DNA of 64,000 bases, taken from the NCBI RefSeq assembly GCF_015354575.1, contig NZ_JACAFQ010000001.1, forward strand, positions 124,001-188,000, in the 5' to 3' direction. The DNA is from Pseudomonas sp. UFMG81. Lineage in GTDB: Bacteria > Pseudomonadota > Gammaproteobacteria > Pseudomonadales > Pseudomonadaceae. The notes beneath the pieces are model-generated. The model searched no databases. It was given only the letters and a program-made list of their open reading frames with translations, and was not told the origin of the DNA. How positions within the stretch are numbered: the stretch's first letter is position 1; each line of letters begins with the position of its first letter. Made by a program: the position numbers and the translations under genes. Below, piece after piece: positions 44,802 to 54,483 of the stretch.

Positions 44802-44857
44802 GCCACACTCCCATTGAATGCGAATGGCCGAGTATGCCAGTTGTTGGCGCTGCCGGC

Positions 44858-44917
44858 CCTATCGCGGGGCAAGCCCGCTCCCAGCAACCCGTGGAAGCGG
44901 GCCTGCCCCGCAATAGG
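44858..44917. repeat. REP pair (inverted)
   Basis: Diverged inverted units around CTATCGCGGGGCAAGCCCGC and GCGGGCCTGCCCCGCAATAG, between the 2-hydroxyacid dehydrogenase gene and the end of the ccm operon. Confidence 0.85.
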
Positions 44918-44928
44918 TTGAGAAGAGG

Positions 44929-45351
44929 CTACTGGCCGAACGCGCGCCCCAGGCCGCCCGGCACACCACTGCTGTCGGTGTCCTGCCACGGACCATTGGG
45001 GCTCAGCGACCAGCTCCAGCCGTTGTTCCAGCGGTAGTAGGTGCGCTGGCGGTAGAAGGTGTTGGGTTGTTTCTCGAGCACGTAGACCCCCAGCTTTGGG
45101 TCCCAGTGGCTGGCACCGCCAGGTGGCGGGGCGAAGCTGGCGGAGGTGCGTGGCATCGGCTTGGGCGTCGTCGCCGGGCCGCTGGGCGTGGCGGGCTTGC
45201 CACCCGGTAGCGGCTTGACCGCCGGCCCCTGGTGCGGGGGCGGCGTGGTCTGGATTGGCGGCAACGGCTCGCGTTCGCCCGGCTGGTGCACCGTACACGC
45301 GGAAAGACCCAGGGCCAGGGTGATCAGGGTCAGGCGGACGGTGCTGTTCAT
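44929..45351 (-). CDS. Pro-rich lipoprotein at the end of the ccm operon
   Basis: A 140-residue lipoprotein: the signal sequence ends in the lipobox LSAC (Cys19), then comes a Pro/Thr/Lys-rich linker (about 25-78) and a C-terminal part rich in Trp and Tyr (FYRQRTYYRWNNGWSW). It starts 12 bases after the ccmI stop and is probably co-transcribed. I do not recognise its function; linkage suggests an envelope role, possibly with cytochrome c maturation. Confidence 0.82.
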   Translation of the reverse strand: MNSTVRLTLITLALGLSACTVHQPGEREPLPPIQTTPPPHQGPAVKPLPGGKPATPSGPATTPKPMPRTSASFAPPPGGASHWDPKLGVYVLEKQPNTFYRQRTYYRWNNGWSWSLSPNGPWQDTDSSGVPGGLGRAFGQ

Positions 45352-45363
45352 GGGGCTGCTCTC

Positions 45364-46548
45364 TTATGAGTCGGGGCTGTCGATGGTCAGGTGCTGCGTG
45401 GCCCGCGTGCCGCTGGCCAGCGGGGCGCTCTGGCCCTTCCACTCACCCTGGGTCGGCTGGCCGGCGCGCGAGACACGGGCAACCAGTTGGACTTCGGCGA
45501 AGTCCGACAGTTTCATCTGCGGCATCATCGCGTCGGCATCCGACAGCTCTACCTCGATCGGCAGTTGCGCCACGGTCACTCGCTTGGCCGCCAGTGGCAT
45601 GGGTGGGCCGTTGCTGGCGCGGGCGAAGATGAACACGGTGTCGTCGGGGCGCACCTTGTCCTTGAGCGCGGCAGCCAGTTCCACCCGCACTTTCAGGCGC
45701 GCCGCCTCGACGACCTTGCCACCACCGGCCTTGAGCTTGTCCGCCGCGCGATCGATGCCACCTTGCAGGGCGGCACGCGAGGCATCGCCCTGCGGCAGTT
45801 GCGCCAGCAGGCGCTGCCAATAGTCGATGGCCTCCTGGTAGCGCTCGCCCTCGAACGCGGCGATGCCGCGCAGGCCCAGGCTGGTGACTTCCTGTGGGTC
45901 GGCCTTGAGCGCCTCGTCGGTGAGCGCCTGCAGTTGTGGGTTCCACTGCTTGTCGGCGGCAAAGTACAGCGCCTGGGCCCACTGCCCGAGCAGTTCCGGC
46001 TGGCGCCCGGCCAGGGCCACGGCACGTTCGAAGGCCTTGGCGGCATCCGCTGGGCGCTGGTCGGCCATGTAGGCACGCCCCAGGAAGTACAGGCCCTCTG
46101 CCGAATCAGGCTGGGCTTGTACGGCGCGTTCCAGACGCGTGGTCATCTCCTGCATCGATTGCGGTGCCTGGGCGAACTCCTGGGTCAGCTCGACCTTGTC
46201 CGCCGCGCCGAAGTGCAGGTACAGCCCCAGCGCCATGGCCGGCACCAGCAACGCCGCCAGCAGCGGAATGGCCTTGCCCAGGTGGCCCTGGCGCGCGGCG
46301 TCGTCGCGCTCGGTGTCGGCCAGCAGTTCGCGGGCAGCCTCGTCGCGGCCCTTGGCCAGTTGCTCGGCGTCGAGCACGCCGGCCTGCTGCTGGGCAGTCA
46401 GCTCGGCGACACGCTCCTCGAACAGCGCCACGTTGAGGGCGGTACGGTCCTGTTCGGCCTGCTGGCGGCGGCCACGCAGGACCGGGATCAGCAGGAATGC
46501 CAGGGCGGCGAGCAGCAGCAGGCCCGCGCTAAGCCAGAATTCAGTCAT
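45364..46548 (-). CDS. ccmI: Cytochrome c biogenesis protein CcmI (apocytochrome chaperone)
   Basis: A 394-residue CcmI/CycH. It has two N-terminal membrane segments (about 3-22 and 92-113) and a large periplasmic domain with TPR repeats ([20 protein letters not shown]) that binds apocytochrome c and passes it to CcmFH. The start at 46548 gives [13 protein letters not shown]. Its start overlaps the ccmH stop region by 8 bases. Confidence 0.93.
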   Translation of the reverse strand: MTEFWLSAGLLLLAALAFLLIPVLRGRRQQAEQDRTALNVALFEERVAELTAQQQAGVLDAEQLAKGRDEAARELLADTERDDAARQGHLGKAIPLLAALLVPAMALGLYLHFGAADKVELTQEFAQAPQSMQEMTTRLERAVQAQPDSAEGLYFLGRAYMADQRPADAAKAFERAVALAGRQPELLGQWAQALYFAADKQWNPQLQALTDEALKADPQEVTSLGLRGIAAFEGERYQEAIDYWQRLLAQLPQGDASRAALQGGIDRAADKLKAGGGKVVEAARLKVRVELAAALKDKVRPDDTVFIFARASNGPPMPLAAKRVTVAQLPIEVELSDADAMMPQMKLSDFAEVQLVARVSRAGQPTQGEWKGQSAPLASGTRATQHLTIDSPDS

Positions 46549-47017
46549 GGGTACGTTCTTTATCCAGCAGTTTGGCGAGACGCTCGCGTTCGTCGGCGGA
46601 CAGTTCGGCGGTGCCGGCCGCAGCCTGGCCACGGCGGCGGCGCACAATCAGCGCCAGCACCACGAAACCACCGGCCAGCAGGATGCCGGGGCCGAACCAC
46701 AGCAGGAAGGTGCGCCCGCTGAGGGCCGGCTTGTAGCGCACGAAGTCGCCATAGCGGTCGACCATGAAGTCGATGATCTGCTGGTTGCTCTTGTTCTCGC
46801 CGAGCATGCGGAAGATCTCGCGGCGCAGGTCGGCGGCGATGGGCGCGTTGGAGTCGGCGATATCCTGGTTCTGGCACTTGGGGCAGCGCAGTTCCTTGGT
46901 CAGTTGCTGGTAGCGCTCACGCTCGGCTTCATCGCGAAACTGGTAGGTGTCGATGGCGGCCTTGGCTGCACCGGCCAGGCTCAACCCGAGCACGGCGGCG
47001 GCTAACCAGCGCTTCAT
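46541..47017 (-). CDS. ccmH: Cytochrome c biogenesis protein CcmH (CcmL-type thioredoxin-like)
   Basis: A 158-residue periplasmic-facing protein with a signal peptide (1-20), the redox motif C45-P-K-C48 (LRCPKCQN) and a C-terminal membrane anchor ([19 protein letters not shown]). It reduces apocytochrome c thiols together with CcmG. The start at 47017 overlaps the ccmG gene by 4 bases. Confidence 0.95.
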   Translation of the reverse strand: MKRWLAAAVLGLSLAGAAKAAIDTYQFRDEAERERYQQLTKELRCPKCQNQDIADSNAPIAADLRREIFRMLGENKSNQQIIDFMVDRYGDFVRYKPALSGRTFLLWFGPGILLAGGFVVLALIVRRRRGQAAAGTAELSADERERLAKLLDKERTHD

Positions 47018-47550
47018 GGCTTGGCCTCGTCGACCAGCCCCTGGTACAGCGGCGCCAACTGCTCGCGCCATACCGTGGCGTCAACCACGCCGACGTGCTT
47101 GTAGCGGATGATGCCTTCGGCATCGACCAGGAAGGTTTCCGGTGCGCCGTACACGCCCAGGTCCAGGCCGAGCGAGCCTTGCGGGTCGGCGATGTTCAAC
47201 TGGTAGGGGTTGTGGAACTCGGCCAGCCACTTGAGCGCGGCAGCGTTGTCGTCCTTGTAGTTGACCCCATGGATCACCACGCCCTGCTCGGCCAGCTGGT
47301 TGAGGTAGGGGTGCTCGACCTTGCACGACGGGCACCAGGTACCCCACACATTGACCAGCGCCGGCCGCCCGAGCAGATCGGCCTGGGTCAGCGTGCGATC
47401 CCCCTGCACCGTGCCCAAGTTGAACGCCGGGAACGGCTTGCCGATCATCGCCGAAGGCAACTCGTCGGGTTTGAGGAACAGACCCTTGTAGAGAAACACC
47501 GCCACCAGCAGGAACACCGCCAGCGGTACCACCATGACCCAACGCTTCAT
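47014..47550 (-). CDS. ccmG: Thiol:disulfide interchange protein CcmG/DsbE
   Basis: A 178-residue membrane-anchored thioredoxin with an N-terminal helix (6-23) and the active site W72-C73-P-S-C76. It keeps CcmH and apocytochrome c reduced in the periplasm. It overlaps ccmF by 4 bases upstream and ccmH by 4 bases downstream. Confidence 0.95.
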   Translation of the reverse strand: MKRWVMVVPLAVFLLVAVFLYKGLFLKPDELPSAMIGKPFPAFNLGTVQGDRTLTQADLLGRPALVNVWGTWCPSCKVEHPYLNQLAEQGVVIHGVNYKDDNAAALKWLAEFHNPYQLNIADPQGSLGLDLGVYGAPETFLVDAEGIIRYKHVGVVDATVWREQLAPLYQGLVDEAKP

Positions 47551-49535
47551 GCAGTCGCTCCAGACACGCCCAGGGCCTCACGCACCCGGGTCTTGACCTT
47601 GACGCGGTAGCGTCGGTCGAAGGCCGCCAGCAATCCGCCCAGGCCAGTCAACAGACCACCCAGCCAGATCCAGCGAACATAGGGTTTGATATGCACCCGC
47701 ACCGCCCAGGCACCGTTTTCCAGCGGCTCGCCCAGGGCGACATACAGGTCGCGGGTGAAGCCGGCATCGATACCGGCCTCGGTCATCATCGACTGCTGCA
47801 CGGTGTACAGGCGTTTTTCCGGGTGCAGCACCGAGATTTCACGCCCCTCGCGGGACACGCGAATGGTGCCCTTGTCGGAGATGAAGTTCGGCCCCTCGAA
47901 GTGCTTGGCGCCTTCGAACAGGAAGTGGTAACCACCCAGCTCGACGGTCTCGCCCGGCGCCATGCGCAGGTCGCGCTCGGCACTGTTGTTGCTCGACAGC
48001 ACCACACCCAGCGCACACACCACCAGCCCCAGGTGGGCCAGCTGCATGCCCCAGTAGCTGCGGCCGAGGCTACCCAGGCCTTTGAGCAGGCCCTTGTGGC
48101 GGGTCTTGTCGAGGATGTCACGCACCCCGCTGAGCACCACCCAGGCAGCCAGGGCGAACACGCTCAGGGCTGGCCAGTCGAAGTCATCGACCAGCAGCCC
48201 AGCGAGCGGCGCCAGCACCGCGCTGCCGATCAGTACCGGGGTCATCATGCTGGCCAGCCATTTGCCGGGGGTGTCCTTCCAGCGCACCAACACACCTACG
48301 CCCAGCACCAGCATCAGCAGCGCCATCAGCGGCAGGAACAAGGCATCGAAGTACGGTGGGCCGACCGACAGCTTGGCCCCGGTCAGGGCATCGAGCACCA
48401 GCGGGTAGAGGGTGCCGAGCAGGATCATCGAGGCTGCCACCACCAGCACCAGGTTGTTGGCCAGCAGCAAGGTTTCCCGCGACCACAGGGCAAAGCCGAC
48501 CTGGCTCTTGACCACGGGGGCGCGCAGGGCGAACAGGGTCAGCGAGCCACCGACCACGAACAATAGGAAGATCAGGATGAAGACACCGCGCGCCGGGTCA
48601 GAGGCGAACGCGTGCACCGAGGTCAGCACCCCGGAACGGACCAGGAAGGTGCCCAGCAGGCTCAGCGAGAACGCGGCGATAGCCAGCAGCACGGTCCAGC
48701 TCTTGAACACCCCACGCTTTTCGGTGACCGCCAGCGAGTGGATCAGCGCCGTGCCCACCAACCACGGCATGAACGAGGCGTTTTCCACCGGGTCCCAGAA
48801 CCACCAGCCACCCCAGCCCAGCTCGTAGTAGGCCCACCACGAGCCGAGGGTAATACCCACGCCGAGGAAGGCCCAGGCGACGATGGTCCAGGGCCGCGAC
48901 CAGCGCGCCCAGGCCGCGTCCAGACGCCCGCCGAGCAGTGCGGCGATGGCGAAGGCGAAGGCCACCGAGAAACCCACGTAGCCCATGTACAGCATGGGTG
49001 GGTGGACGATCAGGCCGAAGTCCTGCAGCAGCGGGTTGAGGTCACGCCCGTCGCCAGGCACTTGTGGCAGCAGGCGCGAGAACGGGTTGGAGGTGATGAT
49101 CAAAAAGCTCAGGAAGCCGACGCTGATCATGCCCATCACCGCCAGCACCCGGGCCAGCATCACCTGGGGCAGCTGGCGCGAGAAGATCGACACGGCGAAG
49201 GTCCAGCCGCCGAGGATCAGCGCCCACAGCAGCAGCGAGCCCTCGTGGGCGCCCCATACGGCGCTGAACTTGTAGTACCAGGGCAAGGCGCTGTTGGAGT
49301 TGCTGGCCACATAGGCGACCGAGAAGTTGTCGGTCATGAAGGCATGCGTGAGGCAGGCGAAGGCAAAGGCGAGGAAGGCAAACTGCCCCCAGGCCGCCGG
49401 GCGCGCCAGGCTCATCCACAGGGTGTCGCCACGCCAGGCGCCCAACAGCGGCACCGTGGCCTGCACGGTGGCGAAGCAGATCGCCAGGATCATCGCCAAC
49501 TGGCCCAGTTCGGGGATCACCAGGGCTGCGTTCAT
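47547..49535 (-). CDS. ccmF: Cytochrome c-type haem lyase subunit CcmF
   Basis: A 662-residue integral membrane protein with about 15 helices, forming the haem-ligation complex with CcmH and CcmI. The WWD haem-handling motif is seen in [20 protein letters not shown], and conserved periplasmic His residues flank it. It overlaps ccmE and ccmG by 4 bases each. Confidence 0.96.
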   Translation of the reverse strand: MNAALVIPELGQLAMILAICFATVQATVPLLGAWRGDTLWMSLARPAAWGQFAFLAFAFACLTHAFMTDNFSVAYVASNSNSALPWYYKFSAVWGAHEGSLLLWALILGGWTFAVSIFSRQLPQVMLARVLAVMGMISVGFLSFLIITSNPFSRLLPQVPGDGRDLNPLLQDFGLIVHPPMLYMGYVGFSVAFAFAIAALLGGRLDAAWARWSRPWTIVAWAFLGVGITLGSWWAYYELGWGGWWFWDPVENASFMPWLVGTALIHSLAVTEKRGVFKSWTVLLAIAAFSLSLLGTFLVRSGVLTSVHAFASDPARGVFILIFLLFVVGGSLTLFALRAPVVKSQVGFALWSRETLLLANNLVLVVAASMILLGTLYPLVLDALTGAKLSVGPPYFDALFLPLMALLMLVLGVGVLVRWKDTPGKWLASMMTPVLIGSAVLAPLAGLLVDDFDWPALSVFALAAWVVLSGVRDILDKTRHKGLLKGLGSLGRSYWGMQLAHLGLVVCALGVVLSSNNSAERDLRMAPGETVELGGYHFLFEGAKHFEGPNFISDKGTIRVSREGREISVLHPEKRLYTVQQSMMTEAGIDAGFTRDLYVALGEPLENGAWAVRVHIKPYVRWIWLGGLLTGLGGLLAAFDRRYRVKVKTRVREALGVSGATA

Positions 49536-49975
49536 GGCTTGGCCTCCGCCTGGCCGCTTTCCTTCAAGGCCTTGGTGACCTCCGGTGGCATGTACTTCTC
49601 GTCGTGCTTGGCCAGCACCTCGTCGGCCACCACCACGCCGTCGGCGTTGAGCTTGCCCAGCGCCACGATGCCCTGCCCTTCACGGAACAGGTCGGGGAGG
49701 ATGCCGCGGTAGGTGATCGGCACGGATTTCGCGTAGTCGGTGACCACGAAGCGTACGTCCAGCGAATCGGCCGAGCGCTGCACCGAGCCTTTCTCGACCA
49801 TGCCGCCGGCACGGATGCGAGTGTCCAGCGGCGCTTCGCCATTGGCGATCTGCGTGGGGGTATAGAACAGGTTGATGTTCTGCTGCAGGGCACTGAGGGC
49901 AAAGCCCACGGCCACGCCGACACCGGCCAGCAGGCCGAGGATGATGAACAGGCGTTTCTTGCGCTGCGGATTCAC
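49532..49975 (-). CDS. ccmE: Haem chaperone CcmE
   Basis: A 147-residue membrane-anchored haem chaperone. It has an N-terminal helix (about 9-29) and the covalent haem-binding residue H124 in [10 protein letters not shown], with the axial Tyr128. The start codon is GTG at 49975, in the 4-base overlap with ccmD. Confidence 0.95.
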   Translation of the reverse strand: MNPQRKKRLFIILGLLAGVGVAVGFALSALQQNINLFYTPTQIANGEAPLDTRIRAGGMVEKGSVQRSADSLDVRFVVTDYAKSVPITYRGILPDLFREGQGIVALGKLNADGVVVADEVLAKHDEKYMPPEVTKALKESGQAEAKP

Positions 49976-50148
49976 GGTTTGCTCTCCCGGCGCAGACGGC
50001 GCGCCTCTTCTTGCAGGTAGCGACGGCGGGCCAGCAGGGGCGCGGCGACATTCAGCGCCAGCACCGCCAGGCAGATGCCGTAGGCCGACCAGACGTACAG
50101 GCCATGGTGGCCCATGGCGAGGAAATCATTGAACGAGGCGAAGCTCAT
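49972..50148 (-). CDS. ccmD: Haem exporter protein CcmD (58 residues)
   Basis: A 58-residue single-helix protein starting [20 protein letters not shown], with a membrane segment (about 17-38) and a basic Arg-rich tail. It stabilises the CcmABC-CcmE complex and aids release of haem-loaded CcmE. It overlaps ccmC by 4 bases at its start and ccmE by 4 bases at its end. Confidence 0.95.
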   Translation of the reverse strand: MSFASFNDFLAMGHHGLYVWSAYGICLAVLALNVAAPLLARRRYLQEEARRLRRESKP

Positions 50149-50912
50149 CGTGCGGCCTCCCGACCCAGGCTGTTCAACACCTCATCCTTGACCCAACTGG
50201 CGCGCGCCTCGCGCTTGAGCACTTCCAGGCGCATGCGCAGCAACAGCACGACGCCGAAGAAACAGTAGAAACCCAGCGCCGTGAGCAGCAGCGGCAGCCA
50301 CATCTCCACCGGCATCGCCGGCTTTTCGGTGAGGGTGAAGGTGGCGCCCTGGTGCAGGGTGTTCCACCACTCCACCGAGTACTTGATGATCGGGATATTG
50401 ATCACCCCGACGATGGCCAGCACCGCGCAGGCCTTGGCCGCGCTGTCGCGGTTACTGATGGCCTGGCCCAGGGCGATGATGCCGAAGTAGAGGAACAGCA
50501 GGATCAGCATGGAGGTCAGACGTGCATCCCACACCCACCAGCTACCCCAGGTTGGTTTACCCCAGATGGCGCCGGTGACCAGCGCCACCGCGGTCATCCA
50601 GGCGCCGATCGGTGCGGCGCACTGCAAAGCGACGTCGGCCAGCTTCATCTTCCACACCAGCCCCACCACCCCGGCCACCGCCAGCAGCACGTAGCAGGAC
50701 TGCGCCAGCATCGCCGCCGGCACGTGGATATAGATGATGCGGAAGCTGTTGCCCTGCTGGTAGTCCTGGGGGGCGAAGGCCAGGCCCCAGGTGATGCCCA
50801 CCAGCAGCAGCAGGATGGCGGCAACTGTCAGCCACGGCAGCATGCGGCCGCTGATGGCATAGAACCATTTGGGGGAACCGAGCTTGTGGAACCACGTCCA
50901 GCTTATTTTCAT
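50145..50912 (-). CDS. ccmC: Haem exporter protein CcmC
   Basis: A 255-residue six-helix membrane protein that loads haem onto CcmE. The WWD motif is [16 protein letters not shown], and conserved His residues are present in YIHVPAAML and WNTLHQGA. The start at 50912 gives [18 protein letters not shown]; 46 bases separate it from ccmB. Confidence 0.96.
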   Translation of the reverse strand: MKISWTWFHKLGSPKWFYAISGRMLPWLTVAAILLLLVGITWGLAFAPQDYQQGNSFRIIYIHVPAAMLAQSCYVLLAVAGVVGLVWKMKLADVALQCAAPIGAWMTAVALVTGAIWGKPTWGSWWVWDARLTSMLILLFLYFGIIALGQAISNRDSAAKACAVLAIVGVINIPIIKYSVEWWNTLHQGATFTLTEKPAMPVEMWLPLLLTALGFYCFFGVVLLLRMRLEVLKREARASWVKDEVLNSLGREAAR

Positions 50913-50958
50913 CAGGGTACATCCAGGGTCTTGGCCGGGCTGCAATGCCCGGCACTCG

Positions 50959-51627
50959 TTATTCGCCGACGCTGATCTTCAGGCCGGCGGCGATCGCAAA
51001 GGGTGCCAGTGTCACCGCCAGGGCCGTCAGGCTGGCGAGCCAGAGCAGGTGGCCGGTGGCCGGCATATTCTGCAACGCCGCCTGCAACGCACCACTGCCC
51101 AGGATCAATACAGGGATATACAACGGCAGAATCAGCAGCGCCAGCAGCAAACCGCCGCGTTTGAGACCGACCGTCAGCGCCGCGCCCACCGCGCCCAGCA
51201 GGCTCAGTACCGGGGTACCCAGCAGCAGCGAAGCGAGCAGCACCGGCAGGCAGCTGGCCGGTAAACCCAGCATCAGCGCCAGCAGTGGCGCCAACAATAC
51301 CAGCGCCAGGCCGGAAAAGATCCAGTGCGCCAGCACCTTGGCCAGCACCAGCAGCGCCAAGGGATGCGGCGACAACACCCACTGCTCCAGCGAGCCATCC
51401 TCGAAATCGCTGCGGAACAGCCCGTCCAGCGACAGCAGCACCGCCAGCAAAGCTGCCACCCAGACCAACCCTGGCGACAAGGTTTGCAACAATTGTGTCT
51501 CAGGACCGACCGCCAGCGGGAACAGGGCCACGACGATGGCGAAGAACACCAGTGGGTTGGCCAGTTCCGCAGGCCGGCGAAACAACAGGCGCGCTTCGCG
51601 GCGCAATAAAAGAAGGAATACGCTCAT
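50959..51627 (-). CDS. ccmB: Haem exporter protein CcmB
   Basis: A 222-residue six-helix permease of the CcmAB ABC transporter, which powers release of haem-loaded CcmE. The N terminus [20 protein letters not shown] and segment [15 protein letters not shown] are typical. It overlaps ccmA by 4 bases. Confidence 0.95.
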   Translation of the reverse strand: MSVFLLLLRREARLLFRRPAELANPLVFFAIVVALFPLAVGPETQLLQTLSPGLVWVAALLAVLLSLDGLFRSDFEDGSLEQWVLSPHPLALLVLAKVLAHWIFSGLALVLLAPLLALMLGLPASCLPVLLASLLLGTPVLSLLGAVGAALTVGLKRGGLLLALLILPLYIPVLILGSGALQAALQNMPATGHLLWLASLTALAVTLAPFAIAAGLKISVGE

Positions 51628-52256
51628 GCCGCCCATTGCCCCAGGTTCAGTTCGCGATAGCCTGCGGGCTTGCGTTCAAGGGTGTGGTGGGTGGTCAGCA
51701 CCACGGTGCCACCCTGCTCGCAATGCTTGGCCAGGTGCGCCTCAAGCTGAGCCACGCCTTGCTTGTCGAGGGCAGTGAAGGGTTCATCGAGAATCCACAA
51801 TGGCGGGCTGTCCAGGTGAAGCCGCGCCAATGCCACGCGGCGCTGCTGGCCGGCGGACAAGGTATGGCATGGGACATCCTCGAAGCCCCGCAGGCCGACG
51901 GCCTCCAATGCCTGCCAGATCGTATCGCGACCTGCTGGTTTGTGCAGCGCACAGAGCCAGGCGAGGTTTTCTTCGGCGGTGAGCAGGTCCTTGATCCCAG
52001 CGGCGTGGCCAATCCACAGCAGGATGCTGGCCAGGGCATGGCGCTGATCGGCCAGCGGCTGGCCTCCCAGCAGGATCTGCCCGGCGGTGGGTTGCATCAG
52101 CCCGGCCAGCAGGCGCAGCAGGCTGGTCTTGCCACTGCCGTTGGGGCCGGCGATCTGCAGCATGTCACCTGGGTGCAGTTCGAAGTGCAGGTGCTCGAAC
52201 AGCAGTCGCCAGTCGCGCTCGCAGGCCAGGCCCACGGCTTGGAGGTGGAAGGTCAC
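51624..52256 (-). CDS. ccmA: Cytochrome c biogenesis ABC transporter ATP-binding protein CcmA
   Basis: A 210-residue ATPase: Walker [11 protein letters not shown], signature [14 protein letters not shown] and Walker B LWILDEPF. The start codon is GTG at 52256. It is the first gene of the ccmABCDEFGHI operon, so the operon promoter lies between it and the REP pair at 52295-52370. Confidence 0.95.
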   Translation of the reverse strand: MTFHLQAVGLACERDWRLLFEHLHFELHPGDMLQIAGPNGSGKTSLLRLLAGLMQPTAGQILLGGQPLADQRHALASILLWIGHAAGIKDLLTAEENLAWLCALHKPAGRDTIWQALEAVGLRGFEDVPCHTLSAGQQRRVALARLHLDSPPLWILDEPFTALDKQGVAQLEAHLAKHCEQGGTVVLTTHHTLERKPAGYRELNLGQWAA

Positions 52257-52294
52257 GGTATCGCCTTATTCTGGTTGGATGCCTGTTCGGCGGC

Positions 52295-52370
52295 GTCTGC
52301 TTCGCGGGTAAACCCGCTCCCACAGGGGTTGGCGCGATCCTGTGGGAGCGGGTTTACCCGCGAAGCAGAC
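52295..52370. repeat. REP pair (inverted) between ccmA and the fliK promoter
   Basis: Long inverted repeat, left GTCTGCTTCGCGGGTAAACC and right complementary, of the same subtype as the pair at 21.2 kb. Confidence 0.9.
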
Positions 52371-52393
52371 AACGCTGACGGGAACCCTGTGTC

Positions 52394-52420
52394 TCAAGTC
52401 GCCCCCTACCCTGCCGTTAT
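52394..52420 (+). promoter_or_regulatory. FliA (sigma-28)-type promoter of fliK
   Basis: TCAAGT, 13 bases, then GCCGTTAT: this matches the flagellar sigma-28 consensus (TAAAGT-N13-GCCGATAA) in sequence and spacing. Transcription would start near 52430, giving a leader of about 70 bases to the fliK ATG. Confidence 0.75.
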
Positions 52421-52490
52421 ACTGGGCAGTGGCGGGCGGGCCGCATTATTACATGCGTTACTCCGCTGCCAAGAGGGCTGGCTCGACAGG

Positions 52491-52500
52491 TTGTATACAA
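52491..52500. promoter_or_regulatory. TTGTATACAA palindrome directly before the fliK start
   Basis: Perfect copy of the decamer found in the purine-gene control regions, ending 2 bases before the fliK ATG and about 60 bases downstream of the predicted sigma-28 start. Bound protein could act as a roadblock. Confidence 0.55.
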
Positions 52501-52502
52501 TC

Positions 52503-54059
52503 ATGACTGAAATCAATAGTCTCGGCGCACAAACTGCGTTAAGCCCCCAGTCGGCCAAAGCGGCCATGACCGGCGAACTGCTGCGCCTGCTGCAGCCGCA
52601 GCCAGGGCTGCTGCCCCCCGGTGAAACGGCGCGTGCCGAGGTGCTGTCGCTGCGCCAGGTCGGCCAGGACTTCCAGATGCTGCTGCGGCTCACCCAGCAG
52701 AACGGCAGCCAGACCCAACTCCAGGCCAGCGCCAACCAACCGCTGCCCCAGGGCACCCAGGTCATGGTCACCCAGACCGAGAGCAACCGCCTGGCAGTGC
52801 TGGTGCAACAGGCCAACGTCGCCACCCTCACCCGCCTCGACACCACGCAAGTGCCCGTCGGCACGCTGTTGCAGGGCAAAGTGCTCACCAGCCAGGCACT
52901 GCCACAAACAGCCGGTGAGCTCGCCAGCTTCCGTTCGCTGGTCAGCCTGCTCAATAGCCGCCAGGCCGGCGCCACCCTGAGCATCGACAGCCCCCGGCCG
53001 CTGCCGGTGGGCAGCCTGCTCAGCGCCCTGGTGCAAGGTGACCAATCGCTGCGCTTCGTGCCACTGAGCGGCCGCCAGGACCAGTTGGCCATCGCCCAGC
53101 AATTGCAGACGCAACAGGGCCAGCAGGCCTCCCTACCGAGCCTGCTCACTGCCCTGCAACAGCTTGCCAGCAGCCCTGACGTCGGCAGCGAGCTGCGTGC
53201 CAGCGCCGAACGGCTGTTGGCCAGCCTGCCCGATGCACGCCAGCTGTCGGACCCGAAAACCCTCGCACAAGCCCTGAACAACAGTGGCAGCTTTCTCGAA
53301 GCCAAGCTGCTCGGCGGCCAGGCCAGCAGCACGCCACTCGATCTCAAGGCGCAGCTGGTGAAGTTGATCGCCCAACTGCCCGGCTCGCCAGCCGGCTCCG
53401 CCGCCAACCCCGCACTGCTCGCCAGCACCCTGGCCCAGGCCCTGCCAGGCTTCGCCCGCAGCGCCCTGGGCATGCTCGGCCAGGTCAGCCCACGCCCGCA
53501 ACCGGGGGCGTTCCCGCTGCCCGAACGACTGCTGCAAAGCCTCGAAGACAAAGGCGACCTGCAACAACTGCTGCGCCTGGCCGCTGCCGCCGTGTCACGC
53601 CTGCAAAGCCATGCGTTGTCCAGCCTGCAACAAACCGGCACCCTGGAAAACGGCAACCTGCAAACCAGCTGGCAGACTGAAATCCCGGTTCGCCACGGCC
53701 AGGAGTTCATCCCCCTGCAGGTCAAGCTGCAACGCGAGGAAACCCCAGAGCAACAGGCCGACCGCGAGCGCGAACAACGCGACCCGCTGGCGGCCCTGTG
53801 GCGCATCGAGCTGGCCTTCGACCTGGCGCCACTCGGCCCATTGCAAGTCCAGGCCCAGTTGGCCCAGGGCCGCCTGTCGGGCCAGCTGTGGGCAGAGCAT
53901 GAACGCACCGCGCAGTTGATCGCCAGCCAGCTCGGCACCCTGCGTGAACGCCTGCTGGACCGCGGCCTGGACGTCGGCGACCTGGAATGCCACCCCGGCA
54001 GCCCGCCGCAAGGCCCGCGCACACGCCTGGAACAACGCTGGGTGGACGAAACCGCATGA
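52503..54059 (+). CDS. fliK: Flagellar hook-length control protein FliK-like
   Basis: A 518-residue Gln/Leu/Ala-rich protein. The first 400 residues are low-complexity with several Q-rich stretches, and the conserved C-terminal domain (about 415-500) includes the FliK substrate-switch segment (LQVQAQLAQGRLSGQLWAEH). FliK measures hook length and switches the flagellar export gate. The ATG at 52503 directly follows the palindrome and sigma-28 promoter; the much longer in-frame extension lies antisense to ccmA and ccmB and is rejected. The stop overlaps the next start (ATGA). Confidence 0.88.
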   Translation: MTEINSLGAQTALSPQSAKAAMTGELLRLLQPQPGLLPPGETARAEVLSLRQVGQDFQMLLRLTQQNGSQTQLQASANQPLPQGTQVMVTQTESNRLAVLVQQANVATLTRLDTTQVPVGTLLQGKVLTSQALPQTAGELASFRSLVSLLNSRQAGATLSIDSPRPLPVGSLLSALVQGDQSLRFVPLSGRQDQLAIAQQLQTQQGQQASLPSLLTALQQLASSPDVGSELRASAERLLASLPDARQLSDPKTLAQALNNSGSFLEAKLLGGQASSTPLDLKAQLVKLIAQLPGSPAGSAANPALLASTLAQALPGFARSALGMLGQVSPRPQPGAFPLPERLLQSLEDKGDLQQLLRLAAAAVSRLQSHALSSLQQTGTLENGNLQTSWQTEIPVRHGQEFIPLQVKLQREETPEQQADREREQRDPLAALWRIELAFDLAPLGPLQVQAQLAQGRLSGQLWAEHERTAQLIASQLGTLRERLLDRGLDVGDLECHPGSPPQGPRTRLEQRWVDETA

Positions 54060-54391
54060 CACAACGAGCACCACGCCAGGCCATCGCCCTGAGCTACGAC
54101 GGCCAGCAGGCCCCCACCCTCAGCGCCAAGGGCGACGACGAACTGGCCGAAGCCATCCTGGCGCTGGCCCGCGAACATGAAGTACCGATCTACGAGAACG
54201 CCGAACTGGTGCGGCTGCTGGCGCGCCTGGAGCTGGGCGAGCAGATCCCCGAAGCGCTGTACCTGACCATCGCCGAAATCATCGCCTTCGCCTGGCAACT
54301 GCGCGGCAAGGTGCCAGCGGGCTTCGTCGATACCCCGCCGGGCGAACGGGACATCACCCCCACGCTGCCGGCCTTGCCGCCGCCACCGTAA
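54056..54391 (+). CDS. FlhB C-terminal-domain protein (EscU/YscU/HrcU-like export switch)
   Basis: A 111-residue protein equivalent to only the C-terminal cytoplasmic domain of FlhB. It begins at the ALSYD strand that in full-length FlhB follows the NPTH autocleavage site, then shows the conserved GDDELAEAILALAREHEVPI and ENAELVRLLARL. It has no membrane part and no NPTH. Such stand-alone FlhB homologues can substitute for the cleaved domain. It overlaps fliK, its functional partner, by 4 bases. A Pro-rich tail ends it. Confidence 0.88.
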   Translation: MTQRAPRQAIALSYDGQQAPTLSAKGDDELAEAILALAREHEVPIYENAELVRLLARLELGEQIPEALYLTIAEIIAFAWQLRGKVPAGFVDTPPGERDITPTLPALPPPP

Positions 54392-54483
54392 CGTCGCCCC
54401 ACGCAGGTGGTATTTATCTACAGCAGGCGTACCTGACCAAGCGGCCACACTCGCTGGCTCCGCCAAGCAATCCAGGTACCCCC

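Noticed and set aside
51285..52502. In-frame 406-codon upstream extension of fliK
   Set aside because: It lies antisense to ccmB and ccmA and crosses a REP pair and the sigma-28 promoter; the ATG at 52503 gives a FliK-like N terminus.
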